Source: an uncultured Verrucomicrobiota bacterium (GTDB lineage Bacteria; Verrucomicrobiota; Verrucomicrobiia; Limisphaerales; UBA9464). From it: DNA of 64,000 nucleotides. Shown one piece after another: positions 53,136 to 61,611 of the stretch; position 1 is the first letter of the stretch; the number at the start of each line of letters is the position of its first letter. The DNA lies in the NCBI GenBank assembly GCA_903922605.1, contig CAIXUG010000064.1:114290-178289 (forward strand), read 5' to 3'. A model generated the notes under the pieces. The model saw only the letters and a program-made list of their open reading frames with translations. It did no database searches and had not been told where the DNA came from. The translations under genes were made by a program, and so were the position numbers.

Positions 53136-53270
53136 GCGCGCCAGCGTCTTGGAGTGCGGTGCTGCTGCACCGCTTTGCGAGGCAGGCAACGGTAATCAGA
53201 GCGCTCTCAGGCGTGGAGGGAACCGTCCGTGCAAAGCGCCGGAGCACCAGCGCACCCCAAAACTTCGCGG
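53136..53270. repeat. Dispersed inverted-repeat element, family A, copy 3
   Basis: A 135-bp copy. The left end 53136-53159 matches copies 1 and 2 almost exactly (GCGCGCCAGCGTCTTGG...). The right half contains GCAAAGCGCC and ACTTCGCGG. Its right end differs from copy 1 but resembles copy 2, so two end types exist in the family. It lies just beyond the CotH gene, 55 bp from its stop. Confidence 0.75.
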
Positions 53271-53324
53271 AACCCAAGGCCTGCCCATGAGCACGCCCTG
53301 GTTTCTCTCGCCGAAGGGACACGC

Positions 53325-55421
53325 TCAGTTGGGGCGCGGGCCGCCGCCCGGAGGACCACCGGCACCGGGCGGGCCGCCAAAGCCCATACGGGGCCCCATC
53401 CAGTCCTTGTTGATCCCGTCGCGAAGCTTGTCCTCATTGAGGAAGCCCTTCTGATCCTTGTCCCAGCTCTTGGCCCAGCGGTCGAAGGCACCGAGGAACT
53501 CGGCCTGGGTCACGGTCTTGTCCTTGTTTTCATCCATCGCGACCAGCAGAGCCGGGCCGATGAAATTGCCCGGGCCAAAGCCGCCACCGCCCGGTCCGCC
53601 AGGCGGGCCATCCGTGCCGGGAGGCGGCGCGAAGGCCGTGTTCAGCCCCTTGGTGATCTGGGCCTGCTGCACTTCGCCCTTTTTGTCGGCATCCCAGGCC
53701 GTAAACCATTTCTCACCCAGCGCATGGAATTCCGCCGGGGACAGCTGGCCGTCCTTGTCACTGTCCGCGAGGGCCAGCAACGGTTCCGCGAGGAAATTGC
53801 CGGGGCCAAATCCTTCCGGACCTCCTCGCCCACCGGGGCCGCCCGGACCTCCCCGACCACCCGGACCTCCGGGACCACCGCCAAACATCCGGTCCTGAAC
53901 TTCCTTTCCCTTCGATTTGCCCGAGAGCTGGTCGGTGACCGACGCGCTACGGGCGACCACGAACGCCTTGATCGGCTTGGAGGAGGGGAAACCAAAGCCA
54001 CCATCACCACCACCGGGAACACGCCGCGTCATCCGCATGCCGCCCGCCTGGGGACCATTGCCCGGCGTGGGACCGCCACCATTACCGCGATCACCCTCGT
54101 TGCCCGGGCCGCGGAAGTTGCCATCAGGACCGCCGGGGGCGGGGGTCTGGCCCGCGACGGACTGCTCGAAGCGCTGGCGCTTGTCCGCGCCTTCCTCGGC
54201 TACCGCGTCGTGGATGGCGGCACCTACCTCGTCCACCTGGGCCTGCAGACGCTCCGGCTTGCCGAGAGTGGTGTTGATGCGCTCCAGTTCTGCGCGGTAG
54301 CGCTGGTTAAAAGCCGCGACGGCAAAGGTGCGCTCCAGGAAGCGGTTCGAGCCGGTCCACGGATGCGTGATGCTGAGCTGCTCGCGCTCCTCCTGGGAGC
54401 CCTTCATGCCGAAGGTGCCGAACGAGTGGTCGAGATCCCACGGGATGAAGGTGAACTTGTTCGAGCGCGGGTCGAGGTACAGGTAAAAGTTCTGCCCCAT
54501 GTCGAGAATGCTGTCGAAGTTGGCCAGCCAGACGTTGACCGCCAGGTACCGGGCAAATGCATCCAGATCAATGAAGTCCGCCAGACGCTGGGCGTAATCT
54601 GCGTCTTCCGCGTGCGAAACGAACTTCGCGAACTCGATGAGGCGCTTTTTCTGCAGCTCGACCGGCTTGGTCTTGGGGTCGTAGGGGGTCTCGTACTTCG
54701 ACCAGTCATCGCCCAGATCGGAAAACAGCTTTGATGTGACGGGCTTGAGGATCATGCCGCCCTTCACGCCGAACCGGTCCTTGGCAAACGCGGCGTCCAC
54801 ATTCTCAGGCATCGTGTAGAGGCCGAAGTAGGTGTTGGTGTGGGCGCCCGGGGCATCCACATAGACCTTGGCGTAGGTCGTACGCGGCGCGGGCACGCCG
54901 GCGTCGCGGAAAAGCCGGTAGGCCAGCGTGTCATTCATCATGCCCGCGTCGGTGGTGTTGTTTTGGAAATCCAGCGTGCTGTGGCCGGCGAGCTTCTGGC
55001 CCTTCACGAACTTGTTCAGGTCGGCCTTCAAAGGGCGCTTGTTGCCGCCCTGCGATTCCATATAGGTGCCGTTGCCCTTGTAGCGCACGCCCACATTGGT
55101 GAAGGTGATGCCGCCCAGTTCCAGGTCCGCGTGAACGTACTCGAACTCCAGTCCCATCATGGACGAGGACAGGCCGTTACGCTTGCCGGGCAAGCCCTGA
55201 AGCATCGAATCGCGCCCGCCCAGATCCGCCATCGGGCCAAAGCCGCCGCCCCCTTCCCCGCGCTTGGGTTCCAACGCCTTCCATTCATCGGCGGTGAAGC
55301 GCAGGTGGACGGTCCAGACGTTGGTCGGATTGTACAGTTCGGAGGCGATCAGCGGGAGGCCCGCCGCGCTCGCCCCAAGGGTCGCGCCGATGAATGTTGC
55401 CAGAGCCAGGGTATGTCTCAT
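53325..55421 (-). CDS. CotH-like kinase domain protein with Gly-Pro-rich and EF-hand C-terminus
   Basis: 698 residues with signal peptide (MRHTLALATFIGATLGASAA). The CotH-type kinase-like region spans about 30-400: HLRFTADEWKALEP, GVRYKGNGTYM with R/K for nucleotide, PLKADLNKF, RNNTTDAG-like, YTMPENVDAAF, and NFDSILDMGQNFYLYLDPRSNKFTFIPWDLDHSFG. Next comes a collagen-like Gly-Pro/Arg-rich stretch (about 535-570) and two EF-hands (DSDKDGQLSPAEF, DENKDKTVTQAEF). CotH homologues phosphorylate spore or surface proteins. EF-hand fusion suggests calcium-dependent surface attachment. Confidence 0.88.
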   Translation of the reverse strand: MRHTLALATFIGATLGASAAGLPLIASELYNPTNVWTVHLRFTADEWKALEPKRGEGGGGFGPMADLGGRDSMLQGLPGKRNGLSSSMMGLEFEYVHADLELGGITFTNVGVRYKGNGTYMESQGGNKRPLKADLNKFVKGQKLAGHSTLDFQNNTTDAGMMNDTLAYRLFRDAGVPAPRTTYAKVYVDAPGAHTNTYFGLYTMPENVDAAFAKDRFGVKGGMILKPVTSKLFSDLGDDWSKYETPYDPKTKPVELQKKRLIEFAKFVSHAEDADYAQRLADFIDLDAFARYLAVNVWLANFDSILDMGQNFYLYLDPRSNKFTFIPWDLDHSFGTFGMKGSQEEREQLSITHPWTGSNRFLERTFAVAAFNQRYRAELERINTTLGKPERLQAQVDEVGAAIHDAVAEEGADKRQRFEQSVAGQTPAPGGPDGNFRGPGNEGDRGNGGGPTPGNGPQAGGMRMTRRVPGGGDGGFGFPSSKPIKAFVVARSASVTDQLSGKSKGKEVQDRMFGGGPGGPGGRGGPGGPGGRGGPEGFGPGNFLAEPLLALADSDKDGQLSPAEFHALGEKWFTAWDADKKGEVQQAQITKGLNTAFAPPPGTDGPPGGPGGGGFGPGNFIGPALLVAMDENKDKTVTQAEFLGAFDRWAKSWDKDQKGFLNEDKLRDGINKDWMGPRMGFGGPPGAGGPPGGGPRPN

Positions 55422-55495
55422 TGCCGGAATGACCGGCGTGTTACGGGACGGTTACGATACTTCAAGACCGAATTAGTCTCTGGGTTCGATTTCAG

Positions 55496-55906
55496 TCATT
55501 GAGAAGTGGCAGTACCGGTCGGCCGCCTGGTCTCGATCTGGCGCAAAACGATGCAGGCGCGGACAAAGACGAAGATGCTGACACTGCCAGGCAGGTAGAT
55601 GATACCCCGGGCCACATTCAGCGAGAAATGTTCCGGAGGAAGCGGCGACAAAACCAGCGTAAGCACTTCGGCCAGCAGCGCCACACCGAGATACCAAGCC
55701 ATGACAAAGATGAGGCAGTGCCGCATCGAACGGGGACCGAACAGCGGTTGCTTGCAGAAGGTGGCGGTATAGACCGTGAACCAGGGCACGAGCGTCAATA
55801 CCGCCAACAGCCACGGTGAAATCCGAGGAAACAGGTTCCCGTAGAACAACATCTGCCCGACGGCCCCAAAGAAGAAGCCCCCATTCGCAAGACTGAGTGT
55901 CCCCAT
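55496..55906 (-). CDS. Four-helix membrane protein of unknown function
   Basis: 136 residues from the ATG at 55906. Four hydrophobic helices are visible (GGFFFGAVGQMLFYGNLF, WLLAVLTLVPWFTVYTATF, CLIFVMAWYLGVALLAEVL, YLPGSVSIFVFVRACIVL), joined by short loops, and a polar C-terminal tail. No family is recognised. An upstream start at 55975 would overlap the dienelactone hydrolase tail, so I reject it. Confidence 0.6.
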   Translation of the reverse strand: MGTLSLANGGFFFGAVGQMLFYGNLFPRISPWLLAVLTLVPWFTVYTATFCKQPLFGPRSMRHCLIFVMAWYLGVALLAEVLTLVLSPLPPEHFSLNVARGIIYLPGSVSIFVFVRACIVLRQIETRRPTGTATSQ

Positions 55907-55947
55907 CACTCCAATGAGACAGTCTGGCCGGAAAACCGTTCCGCCCC

Positions 55948-56757
55948 TTACAGCTTCTTCAGTTCCGTCAGCCAACGCTTCCAGGCGTCCTCGCGGGCCT
56001 TTTTGTTGGCAGCGTTGGTGTCGGGGGCCTCGCCGGCGCGCATGAAGCCGTGGCCGGCGCCGTCGTAGATCACCGGCTCGTAGGTCTTGCCGGCCTGCTT
56101 GGTCAGCGCGGTCGAGGTGGGAATGGTCGCGTCCACGCGGGCGTCGTTACCGGCGTAAAAGCCGTAGACCGGGCAGCTGATCCGCGCGACGTCCTCGAGT
56201 TTCTCCGGCCCGGTGCCGTAGAAGGCGAAGGCGGCCTTGACGTCCTTGGTGTTCGTCGCGAAGCGGAAGGTCTGGCCGCCGCCCCAGCAGAAACCGCCCA
56301 CCGCCACCTTGCCGTTGCACGCAGGCAGGTTCTTGACGTAGTCGGTGACGGCCTGGAGGTCCGCCGTGATCTGCGCGGGCGGCAATGCCTGGATGGCCTT
56401 GCCCACATTGCCCCCGCTCTTGACGAGTTCCTCGGTTCCGCCATTGGGGACGCTGCCGGACAGCAAGTCGGGGGCGATAGCAATGTAACCGGCCTCGGCA
56501 AGTTCATCCGTGACGCTGCGGGCCCAGTCCGACAGGCCGAATATTTCGTGGATGACGACCACGGCGGTGGCCTTGTCTTTCACCTCCGGGTACGTGATGA
56601 AGCAGTTCACCTCGCGGTCACCGTGTTTGACTTTCACCCATTCGCCGTGGCGCGGGGATTTTTCGAGGCGGGCCTTGGCCCAGTCCTGGGCGGTGGCGGT
56701 TGCGGTGACGCTAAGCGCGGCCAGCAGGGCAAGCGTGGAGAGGACGAGTCGTTTCAT
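55948..56757 (-). CDS. Secreted dienelactone hydrolase family protein
   Basis: 269 residues with a signal peptide (STLALLAALSVTATATAQ). The alpha/beta hydrolase core has VVIHEIFGL with the oxyanion segment, the nucleophile Cys157 in VGGFCWGGG, FYAGNDARVD with the acid, and GAGHGFMR with the His, the C-D-H triad of dienelactone hydrolases. These open dienelactone from intradiol-cleaved chlorocatechols and have also been reassigned to other esters. It is adjacent to an intradiol dioxygenase on the same strand, which supports an aromatic or lignin-related role. Confidence 0.88.
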   Translation of the reverse strand: MKRLVLSTLALLAALSVTATATAQDWAKARLEKSPRHGEWVKVKHGDREVNCFITYPEVKDKATAVVVIHEIFGLSDWARSVTDELAEAGYIAIAPDLLSGSVPNGGTEELVKSGGNVGKAIQALPPAQITADLQAVTDYVKNLPACNGKVAVGGFCWGGGQTFRFATNTKDVKAAFAFYGTGPEKLEDVARISCPVYGFYAGNDARVDATIPTSTALTKQAGKTYEPVIYDGAGHGFMRAGEAPDTNAANKKAREDAWKRWLTELKKL

Positions 56758-56803
56758 AGAAGGAAAGGCGTTCAGAAAGGGTTGGGGTTACGAAAAATCA
56801 AAT

Positions 56804-57466
56804 TCAGCCTTCGGGCGTGACGCCGAGGACGATGTCGAATTTCGCGGTGAGTTCGCCGGCGCGTGCTTTCGGCAACGGTTTGAAATCGACCATGACCAGG
56901 GCGCGCTGCTTGGCGTCCTTGATGTCCTTCACCACGCCGTCGTTGTCGTTCATCGGGTGGCCCTTGATGTAGCACTGGGTGGTGAGCAACTCCTGCCCGC
57001 CGCGCTTCACCTTGAAGTGGATGTGCGGCGTGCGGGGCGCGTACGGCACCGGCTTGATCGTGCGGAAGAGGTACTCACCGCTCGACCCGGTGAGGAAGCG
57101 GCCAAAGCCCTGGAAATGCTGGTCGCGGTGCGCACCCTTCTCGGACTTCGTGTGCAGGTACACGCCATTGCTGTCGGCCTGCCAGATCTCGACGAGCGCA
57201 TTGCGCACCGGAGCCCCGTGGGCGTCGAGGACACGGCCGCTCAGGTAGGTCACGACGCCCACGCCCGGCGTGAGGTCGTTGTTCACCATGATCAGGTCGT
57301 TGTCCGTGTCGAGCGGGAGGTGGTCAGGGTAGAATGGCCCTTCGGTCTGGGCCGGCGTCGGCATCAGCGCCTCAGCGAACAGGCCGGGAGTGGCGAACAC
57401 GGCGGCACCGAGCCCAAGCCCGCGCAGGAAGCGGCGGCGATTGGGCGAAGGAAGGTAGATGTTCAT
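56804..57466 (-). CDS. Tat-exported intradiol dioxygenase
   Basis: 220 residues with a Tat signal (RRRFLRGLGLGAAVF at 10-24). The core reads LSGRVLDAHGAPVRNALVEIWQADSNGVY and YLFRTIKPVPYAPRTPHIHFKVKRGG. Likely Fe(III) ligands are Y103, Y142, H148 and H150; the Y142-H148 spacing (6) is shorter than in protocatechuate 3,4-dioxygenase. Such enzymes split catechol-type rings between the hydroxyls. Export of the enzyme is unusual and makes an extracellular polyphenol or lignin-derived substrate plausible. A dienelactone hydrolase follows. Confidence 0.87.
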   Translation of the reverse strand: MNIYLPSPNRRRFLRGLGLGAAVFATPGLFAEALMPTPAQTEGPFYPDHLPLDTDNDLIMVNNDLTPGVGVVTYLSGRVLDAHGAPVRNALVEIWQADSNGVYLHTKSEKGAHRDQHFQGFGRFLTGSSGEYLFRTIKPVPYAPRTPHIHFKVKRGGQELLTTQCYIKGHPMNDNDGVVKDIKDAKQRALVMVDFKPLPKARAGELTAKFDIVLGVTPEG

Positions 57467-57569
57467 GGGAGTGGTGACGGCTGGTGGTGAATCTGACTAC
57501 GAATCTGAACAGATGACCGGGAAAAGGCCAGCCGGTTTCAGTCCGTCCCCCGAGGAACGGAAGTACAAT

Positions 57570-57593
57570 GCGCGGGTGGAACCGCGCCCTCCC
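57570..57593. repeat. Solo arm of inverted-repeat element E
   Basis: A 24-bp match to the arm of element E (GCGCGGGTGGAACCGCGCC...) stands alone between the RCC1 gene and the dioxygenase gene. No partner arm of this type is seen within 200 bp, so this may be a degraded element. Confidence 0.7.
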
Positions 57594-57642
57594 CCGGGTC
57601 GATTCAGTCCCGCGCCCGTCGCGCGTCAGACTTTCGCCGTCG

Positions 57643-59154
57643 TCACGGCGGGGTGAACCGCCAGAATGCCTGCCCCTCGGGCACTTGATCCTGATAGTTC
57701 AAGATACCATCGACATCGGTGGTCAGGTTGGTGATCGGGAGCCACAAAACGGGTGTTGAAAGGGTGGCTGTCCGCTGAAACTGGTAGGTCGTTGAGGGCG
57801 AGCCGGTGACTTTGAAATGAATGCCGTCATTGGAACGGGAGATTTCGGTCTTGGGGGGCCGGCCCACGGTTAAAACCATGGAATGAAACGCCTGCGATCC
57901 CGCAGCCAGGGCCGTGATGACCTGATCCCCAAGGACTCCGCTCATGTCCACCGCCACCGGAAGGTTGCGCTGCGACTCGGACCCATCGCCCAACCTTCCA
58001 AAGACATTGGCTCCCCACGCGTAAAGCTGGCCGTCGTCCGCCAGAGCCAGGCTGTGACCCGCACCGGCGGCGATGGCGGTCAGGCGTTTCCCGACAAAAA
58101 CGCCGTTGGTTCCCACCGGCACCGGAGTGTCCCGCTCCTGTGTGGTGCCATCGCCCAACTGGCCCACGCTGTTGTCGCCCCAGGCGTAAACGACACCATC
58201 CTCCGTGAGTGCCAGGCTGTGCCCCAGCCCGGCGGCAATCGCAACGACCGCCTTGCTGGCGAACAGGTTCGTCCGGTCCAGAGCCACCGGGAAACTGCTG
58301 TCGAGGCCGCTTCCATCCCCCAGTTGCCCGTCGAAATTCAATCCCCAGGCAAAGACCGTGCCCGAATCGGACAAGGCCAGGCTGTGGTATTCACCCGCGG
58401 CCACGGCGATGATGCGTTGTCCGGCCAGGGCGCCATTGGTGTTCACCGCGACCGGCGAGGTATGGGACACGGTAGTGCCGTCGCCCAGTTCGCCGGTACG
58501 GTTGTATCCCCAGGCCACCACCTGTCCATCGGTCGTGACGGCCAGGCTGTGGTAGCTGCCGGCCGCCACCAGCGCGACCGATCTGTTGGTCAGAATTCCA
58601 TCGGCGGCGACCGGCACCGGCGTCGGTTGGTCGGTGGTATCGCCGTTGCCCAGCTCTCCCTGGGCATTGTTGCCCCAGGCATAGGCCTTTCCATCGCTGG
58701 CGACGGCGAGGCTGAAATCCTGACCGGCAGCTATGGCAATCAGGGATTTGTCGGCCAGCGCCCCCGAGGCGGCTATCGGCGTCGGCAGGTAGTGATCCTC
58801 GTGGGTGCCATCGCCCAAAGCTCCCGAGCTGTTGCGCCCCCACGCCAGCACCCGTCCGTCTGTGGTCAGGGTGAGACTGTGAGCTTGCCCGCTGGCCAGC
58901 GCCTTGACTTTCAGTCCCCCCAGACTGTTGGCCGGATCCACTTGGACGGGGAGCAGGCGGTCTTCGGTGCTGCCATCGCCCAACTGGCCCCAGGTATTCC
59001 GTCCCCAAGTGACCACCATGCCCTGCACGTTCCCGGCGAGCCCGGAGGCCAGGAGCATCGCCAGCACTCCGAACCAGGAACGGAACAGATTGGAGCGCCG
59101 GCATGCTACCAGGTTCTTGGCCTGCTTCGTCAGGCCCGGAAAAATCATACGCAT
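57643..59154 (-). CDS. Exported RCC1-repeat beta-propeller protein
   Basis: 503 residues from the ATG at 59154, with an N-terminal hydrophobic stretch (FGVLAMLLASGLAG) after a basic lead. There are about seven RCC1-type repeats with AWGRNxxGQLGDGT and HSLALTDDG-like motifs (residues about 50-430), forming a propeller. The remaining 70 residues are a beta-rich tail (STTYQFQRTATLSTPVLWLPITNL) of the Ig-like sort that often closes verrucomicrobial surface proteins. No enzymatic motif is present; binding or adhesion is likely. Confidence 0.85.
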   Translation of the reverse strand: MRMIFPGLTKQAKNLVACRRSNLFRSWFGVLAMLLASGLAGNVQGMVVTWGRNTWGQLGDGSTEDRLLPVQVDPANSLGGLKVKALASGQAHSLTLTTDGRVLAWGRNSSGALGDGTHEDHYLPTPIAASGALADKSLIAIAAGQDFSLAVASDGKAYAWGNNAQGELGNGDTTDQPTPVPVAADGILTNRSVALVAAGSYHSLAVTTDGQVVAWGYNRTGELGDGTTVSHTSPVAVNTNGALAGQRIIAVAAGEYHSLALSDSGTVFAWGLNFDGQLGDGSGLDSSFPVALDRTNLFASKAVVAIAAGLGHSLALTEDGVVYAWGDNSVGQLGDGTTQERDTPVPVGTNGVFVGKRLTAIAAGAGHSLALADDGQLYAWGANVFGRLGDGSESQRNLPVAVDMSGVLGDQVITALAAGSQAFHSMVLTVGRPPKTEISRSNDGIHFKVTGSPSTTYQFQRTATLSTPVLWLPITNLTTDVDGILNYQDQVPEGQAFWRFTPP

Positions 59155-59270
59155 GACCACACTGAGATTGGGCGGTTCCGTCGAGGAACAAAGCGTATCG
59201 TCACCAGACTGTCACATTTTCCGCCCCTACGGGATTGTGATTTCCGGGCGTCTCCTTGCATGCTCCAGCC

Positions 59271-60404
59271 ATGAAACTTGTCGCCGCTGCCACGTCGTTG
59301 CTCCTCGTTTCCGCAGTCTTCGCCGAGGACGGTTTCAAGCCGCTCTTCAACGGCCACGATCTCAGCGGCTGGGTGAACATCAACTGCGCGCCGAACACCT
59401 TCACGGTCACCAACGGGCTCATCCACTGCACCGGCGTGCCCACAGGCATCCTGCGCACGGAGAAGATGTACCAGAATTTCGTGCTGGAGGCGGACTGGCG
59501 GCACCTCAAGCCCAAAGGCAACTCCGGCATCTACGTCTGGGCCGATCCGATTCCGGCAGTCGGGCAGCCCTTTGTGCGCGCCGTCGAGGTGCAGGTGCTC
59601 GACGGCCAGGAGGGCGACTGGTTCACCTCGGACGGCGACGTCTTTCCCATCCACGGTGCGAAAATGGTGCCGGAAAACGGGCGCAAGGGCGGCGACCGCG
59701 CGTTTCCGACCGAGAAGCGCATGAAGTCCTCGCCCGAGTGGAACCACTACCGGATCGAGTGCATCGACGGCGACATCTCCCTGGCCGTGAATGGCAAGGT
59801 CGTGACGCGCGGTCATCAGGCGACCCCGCGCAAAGGCTACATCGGTCTGGAATCGGAGGGGTCCCCGGCTGAATTCCGCAACCTGCAGGTGAAAGAGATC
59901 CCGACCAAGGTGGGACTGCTTTCGCAGGACATCGCGGTGCCGCCGGAACCGTTTTACCCGATCTACACCGGCGTGGATTTGAGCGGTTGGAAGGTCACCC
60001 CGGAAATCAGCCAGCACTGGCTGGTCCACGACTGGACCCTCGCCCATGACGGTGCCGGTCCGGCCCTGACCTCGGAGGGAGAGGTCGGCAACTTCATCCT
60101 TTCCGCCGATTTCCGCTGGAGCGACGCGGCCAACCCGGGCGACTGGCGACAACTGGTCGGCACTCGGTTGGGCGACGCGCTGGCAAAAGCCCTGCCTTCC
60201 CCTGCCCCGGCGGAGAAAAAAGCGGGCGAATGGAACCGGCTCCGGCTCTCGGTGATCGGCAAGACGGTGTACGTCACCCTGAACGGCCAACCGGTCCTTA
60301 CCAACGTGACCATTTCAGGAAAGCCGGCACACGGGCCACTCTCGCTGCAGAGCACCGGTAAAAAAGTGGAATGGGCCAACCTGCTCCTGCGCGAGGCAAA
60401 CTGA
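59271..60404 (+). CDS. Exported double-DUF1080 (3-keto-disaccharide hydrolase-like) protein
   Basis: 377 residues with signal peptide (LVAAATSLLLVSAVFA). Two DUF1080 modules follow: the first begins GFKPLFNGHDLSGWVN and has EADWRHLKPKGNSGIYVW (residues about 25-210); the second begins FYPIYTGVDLSGWKV (about 225-375) and is shorter. DUF1080 is the 3-keto-disaccharide hydrolase domain with a concanavalin-like fold that cuts oxidised glycosides. An upstream start at 59256 adds five residues. The stop codon coincides with the start of a heptamer repeat. Confidence 0.9.
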   Translation: MKLVAAATSLLLVSAVFAEDGFKPLFNGHDLSGWVNINCAPNTFTVTNGLIHCTGVPTGILRTEKMYQNFVLEADWRHLKPKGNSGIYVWADPIPAVGQPFVRAVEVQVLDGQEGDWFTSDGDVFPIHGAKMVPENGRKGGDRAFPTEKRMKSSPEWNHYRIECIDGDISLAVNGKVVTRGHQATPRKGYIGLESEGSPAEFRNLQVKEIPTKVGLLSQDIAVPPEPFYPIYTGVDLSGWKVTPEISQHWLVHDWTLAHDGAGPALTSEGEVGNFILSADFRWSDAANPGDWRQLVGTRLGDALAKALPSPAPAEKKAGEWNRLRLSVIGKTVYVTLNGQPVLTNVTISGKPAHGPLSLQSTGKKVEWANLLLREAN

Positions 60405-60422
60405 AACTCGTAACTCGTAACT
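60402..60422. repeat. Short heptanucleotide array at the end of the DUF1080 gene
   Basis: Three units, TGAAACT, CGTAACT, CGTAACT, begin at the stop codon TGA (60402-60404). They lie between two converging genes. Confidence 0.55.
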
Positions 60423-60427
60423 TCCCT

Positions 60428-61462
60428 TCACGCCACTTCCACCACGGCCTTGATGACGCCGGTCTCCGGCTTCAGCCAGCTGGGGAAGACTTCGGGCACG
60501 GCGTCGAAGGCGGCCCGATGGGTCAGCCACGGCACGGTGTTGATCTGGCCGGCCTCGATGAGGCCGATGATACGGGTGAAGTCGGGTGCCAGCGCGTTGC
60601 GCGAGGCCATGATGGTGAGCTCGCGGCGATGCAGCAGCGGCGCGTGCGGAAAGGTGATCTCCGCCTGAGTTATGCCCACGTACACCAGTCGGCCGCCGAA
60701 GGCGCAGTAGGCCAGCGCCGCCGCCATGCTCTTATTGCTGCCGGTGGCGTCGATCACCACGTCCGCCAGTTGGCCGTTGGTGATCGTTCCGAGCTGGGCG
60801 AGTGCCGCCGCCTCTTCGCCGGGCACGAGCTGGATGGTGTCGGCCACGCCCAGGTTCTGCCGCACAAAGGCGAGCCGGGCGGCATTCACGTCCATCACAA
60901 TGGTCTTGGCACCGCTGAGGCGCGCGAACTCGATTGCCGACAGCCCGATGGGCCCGGCCCCGATCACGAGGATATGCTCACCCGCGCGCGGATTGCCGCG
61001 GTTCACCGCGTGGCAGCCGATGGCCAGCGTCTCCACCAGGGCGAGCTGATCGTACGACAGCTTCCGCGAGACGTGCAGCTTGCGGGCCGGCAGCAGATAG
61101 CGCTCCGCGAGGCCGCCATCGCACATCACACCGAGCGTCTGGTTGTGCTCGCAGCAGTTCGTGTGACCGCACCGGCAGGAGTAGCACTTCTGACAATTGA
61201 GGTAGGGCTCCACCGAGCAGCGGTCGCCGGGCGCGACCGTTGTCACGCCTTCGCCGACCGCGATGACCTCCACACCCAGCTCATGCCCCGGGATGCGCGG
61301 GTAGCTGAAGAACGGCATCTTGCCGAGATAGCCGCTGTAATCGGTGCCGCAGATGCCCACGCGATGAACGCGCACGAGCGCCTCGCCGGGACCGGGCGCA
61401 GCCGGTTCGGCAATCTGAATGACCTGGAGTGAACCCGGCTGGGCGAGCTGAATGGCTTTCAT
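60428..61462 (-). CDS. Zinc-dependent medium-chain alcohol/polyol dehydrogenase
   Basis: 344 residues from the ATG at 61462. The catalytic zinc site is C38, H60, E61 (GICGTD, PGHELG). The structural zinc Cys group C90, C93, C96 and C103/C104 is intact (NCQKCYSCRCGHTNCC). The nucleotide-binding motif GAGPIGLSAIE and DVNAARLAFV follow. The group includes L-idonate, galactitol-phosphate and sorbitol dehydrogenases; the substrate is probably a sugar alcohol or acid. The start region (MKAIQL) also occurs, diverged and cut short, near 63.79 kb. Confidence 0.9.
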   Translation of the reverse strand: MKAIQLAQPGSLQVIQIAEPAAPGPGEALVRVHRVGICGTDYSGYLGKMPFFSYPRIPGHELGVEVIAVGEGVTTVAPGDRCSVEPYLNCQKCYSCRCGHTNCCEHNQTLGVMCDGGLAERYLLPARKLHVSRKLSYDQLALVETLAIGCHAVNRGNPRAGEHILVIGAGPIGLSAIEFARLSGAKTIVMDVNAARLAFVRQNLGVADTIQLVPGEEAAALAQLGTITNGQLADVVIDATGSNKSMAAALAYCAFGGRLVYVGITQAEITFPHAPLLHRRELTIMASRNALAPDFTRIIGLIEAGQINTVPWLTHRAAFDAVPEVFPSWLKPETGVIKAVVEVA

Positions 61463-61514
61463 CGGAAGGCGAAAGTGAAACCAGTCGCGGCCGGGAAAGC
61501 CAGCCCCTGATCCA
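61445..61514. repeat. Start region of the zinc dehydrogenase gene, source of a duplicated segment
   Basis: About 65 bp, including the ATG and first codons of the dehydrogenase, are roughly 88% identical to 63776-63842. The shared core includes ATGGCTTTCATCGGAAG on the plus strand and AAAGCCAGCCCC. Confidence 0.65.
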
Positions 61515-61561
61515 GCTATGGCTTCGGACAACGCAGGGCCTCCCTCCGTCTCCCCGCTCCC

Positions 61562-61589
61562 TTCATAATTCATACTTCATCATTCATCC
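61562..61589. repeat. Heptanucleotide array between divergent genes
   Basis: Four units, TTCATAA, TTCATAC, TTCATCA, TTCATCC, are followed by a T-run. It lies in the 149-bp divergent region, 22 bp upstream of the next start and about 100 bp from the dehydrogenase start. Confidence 0.8.
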
Positions 61590-61611
61590 TTTTTTTGCCG
61601 AGTATCGCGTC

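Noticed and set aside
61429..61611. N-terminal extension of the membrane protein at 61612
   Set aside because: It overlaps the divergent dehydrogenase start and runs through the heptamer array; the GTG at 61612 directly precedes the conserved anchor.
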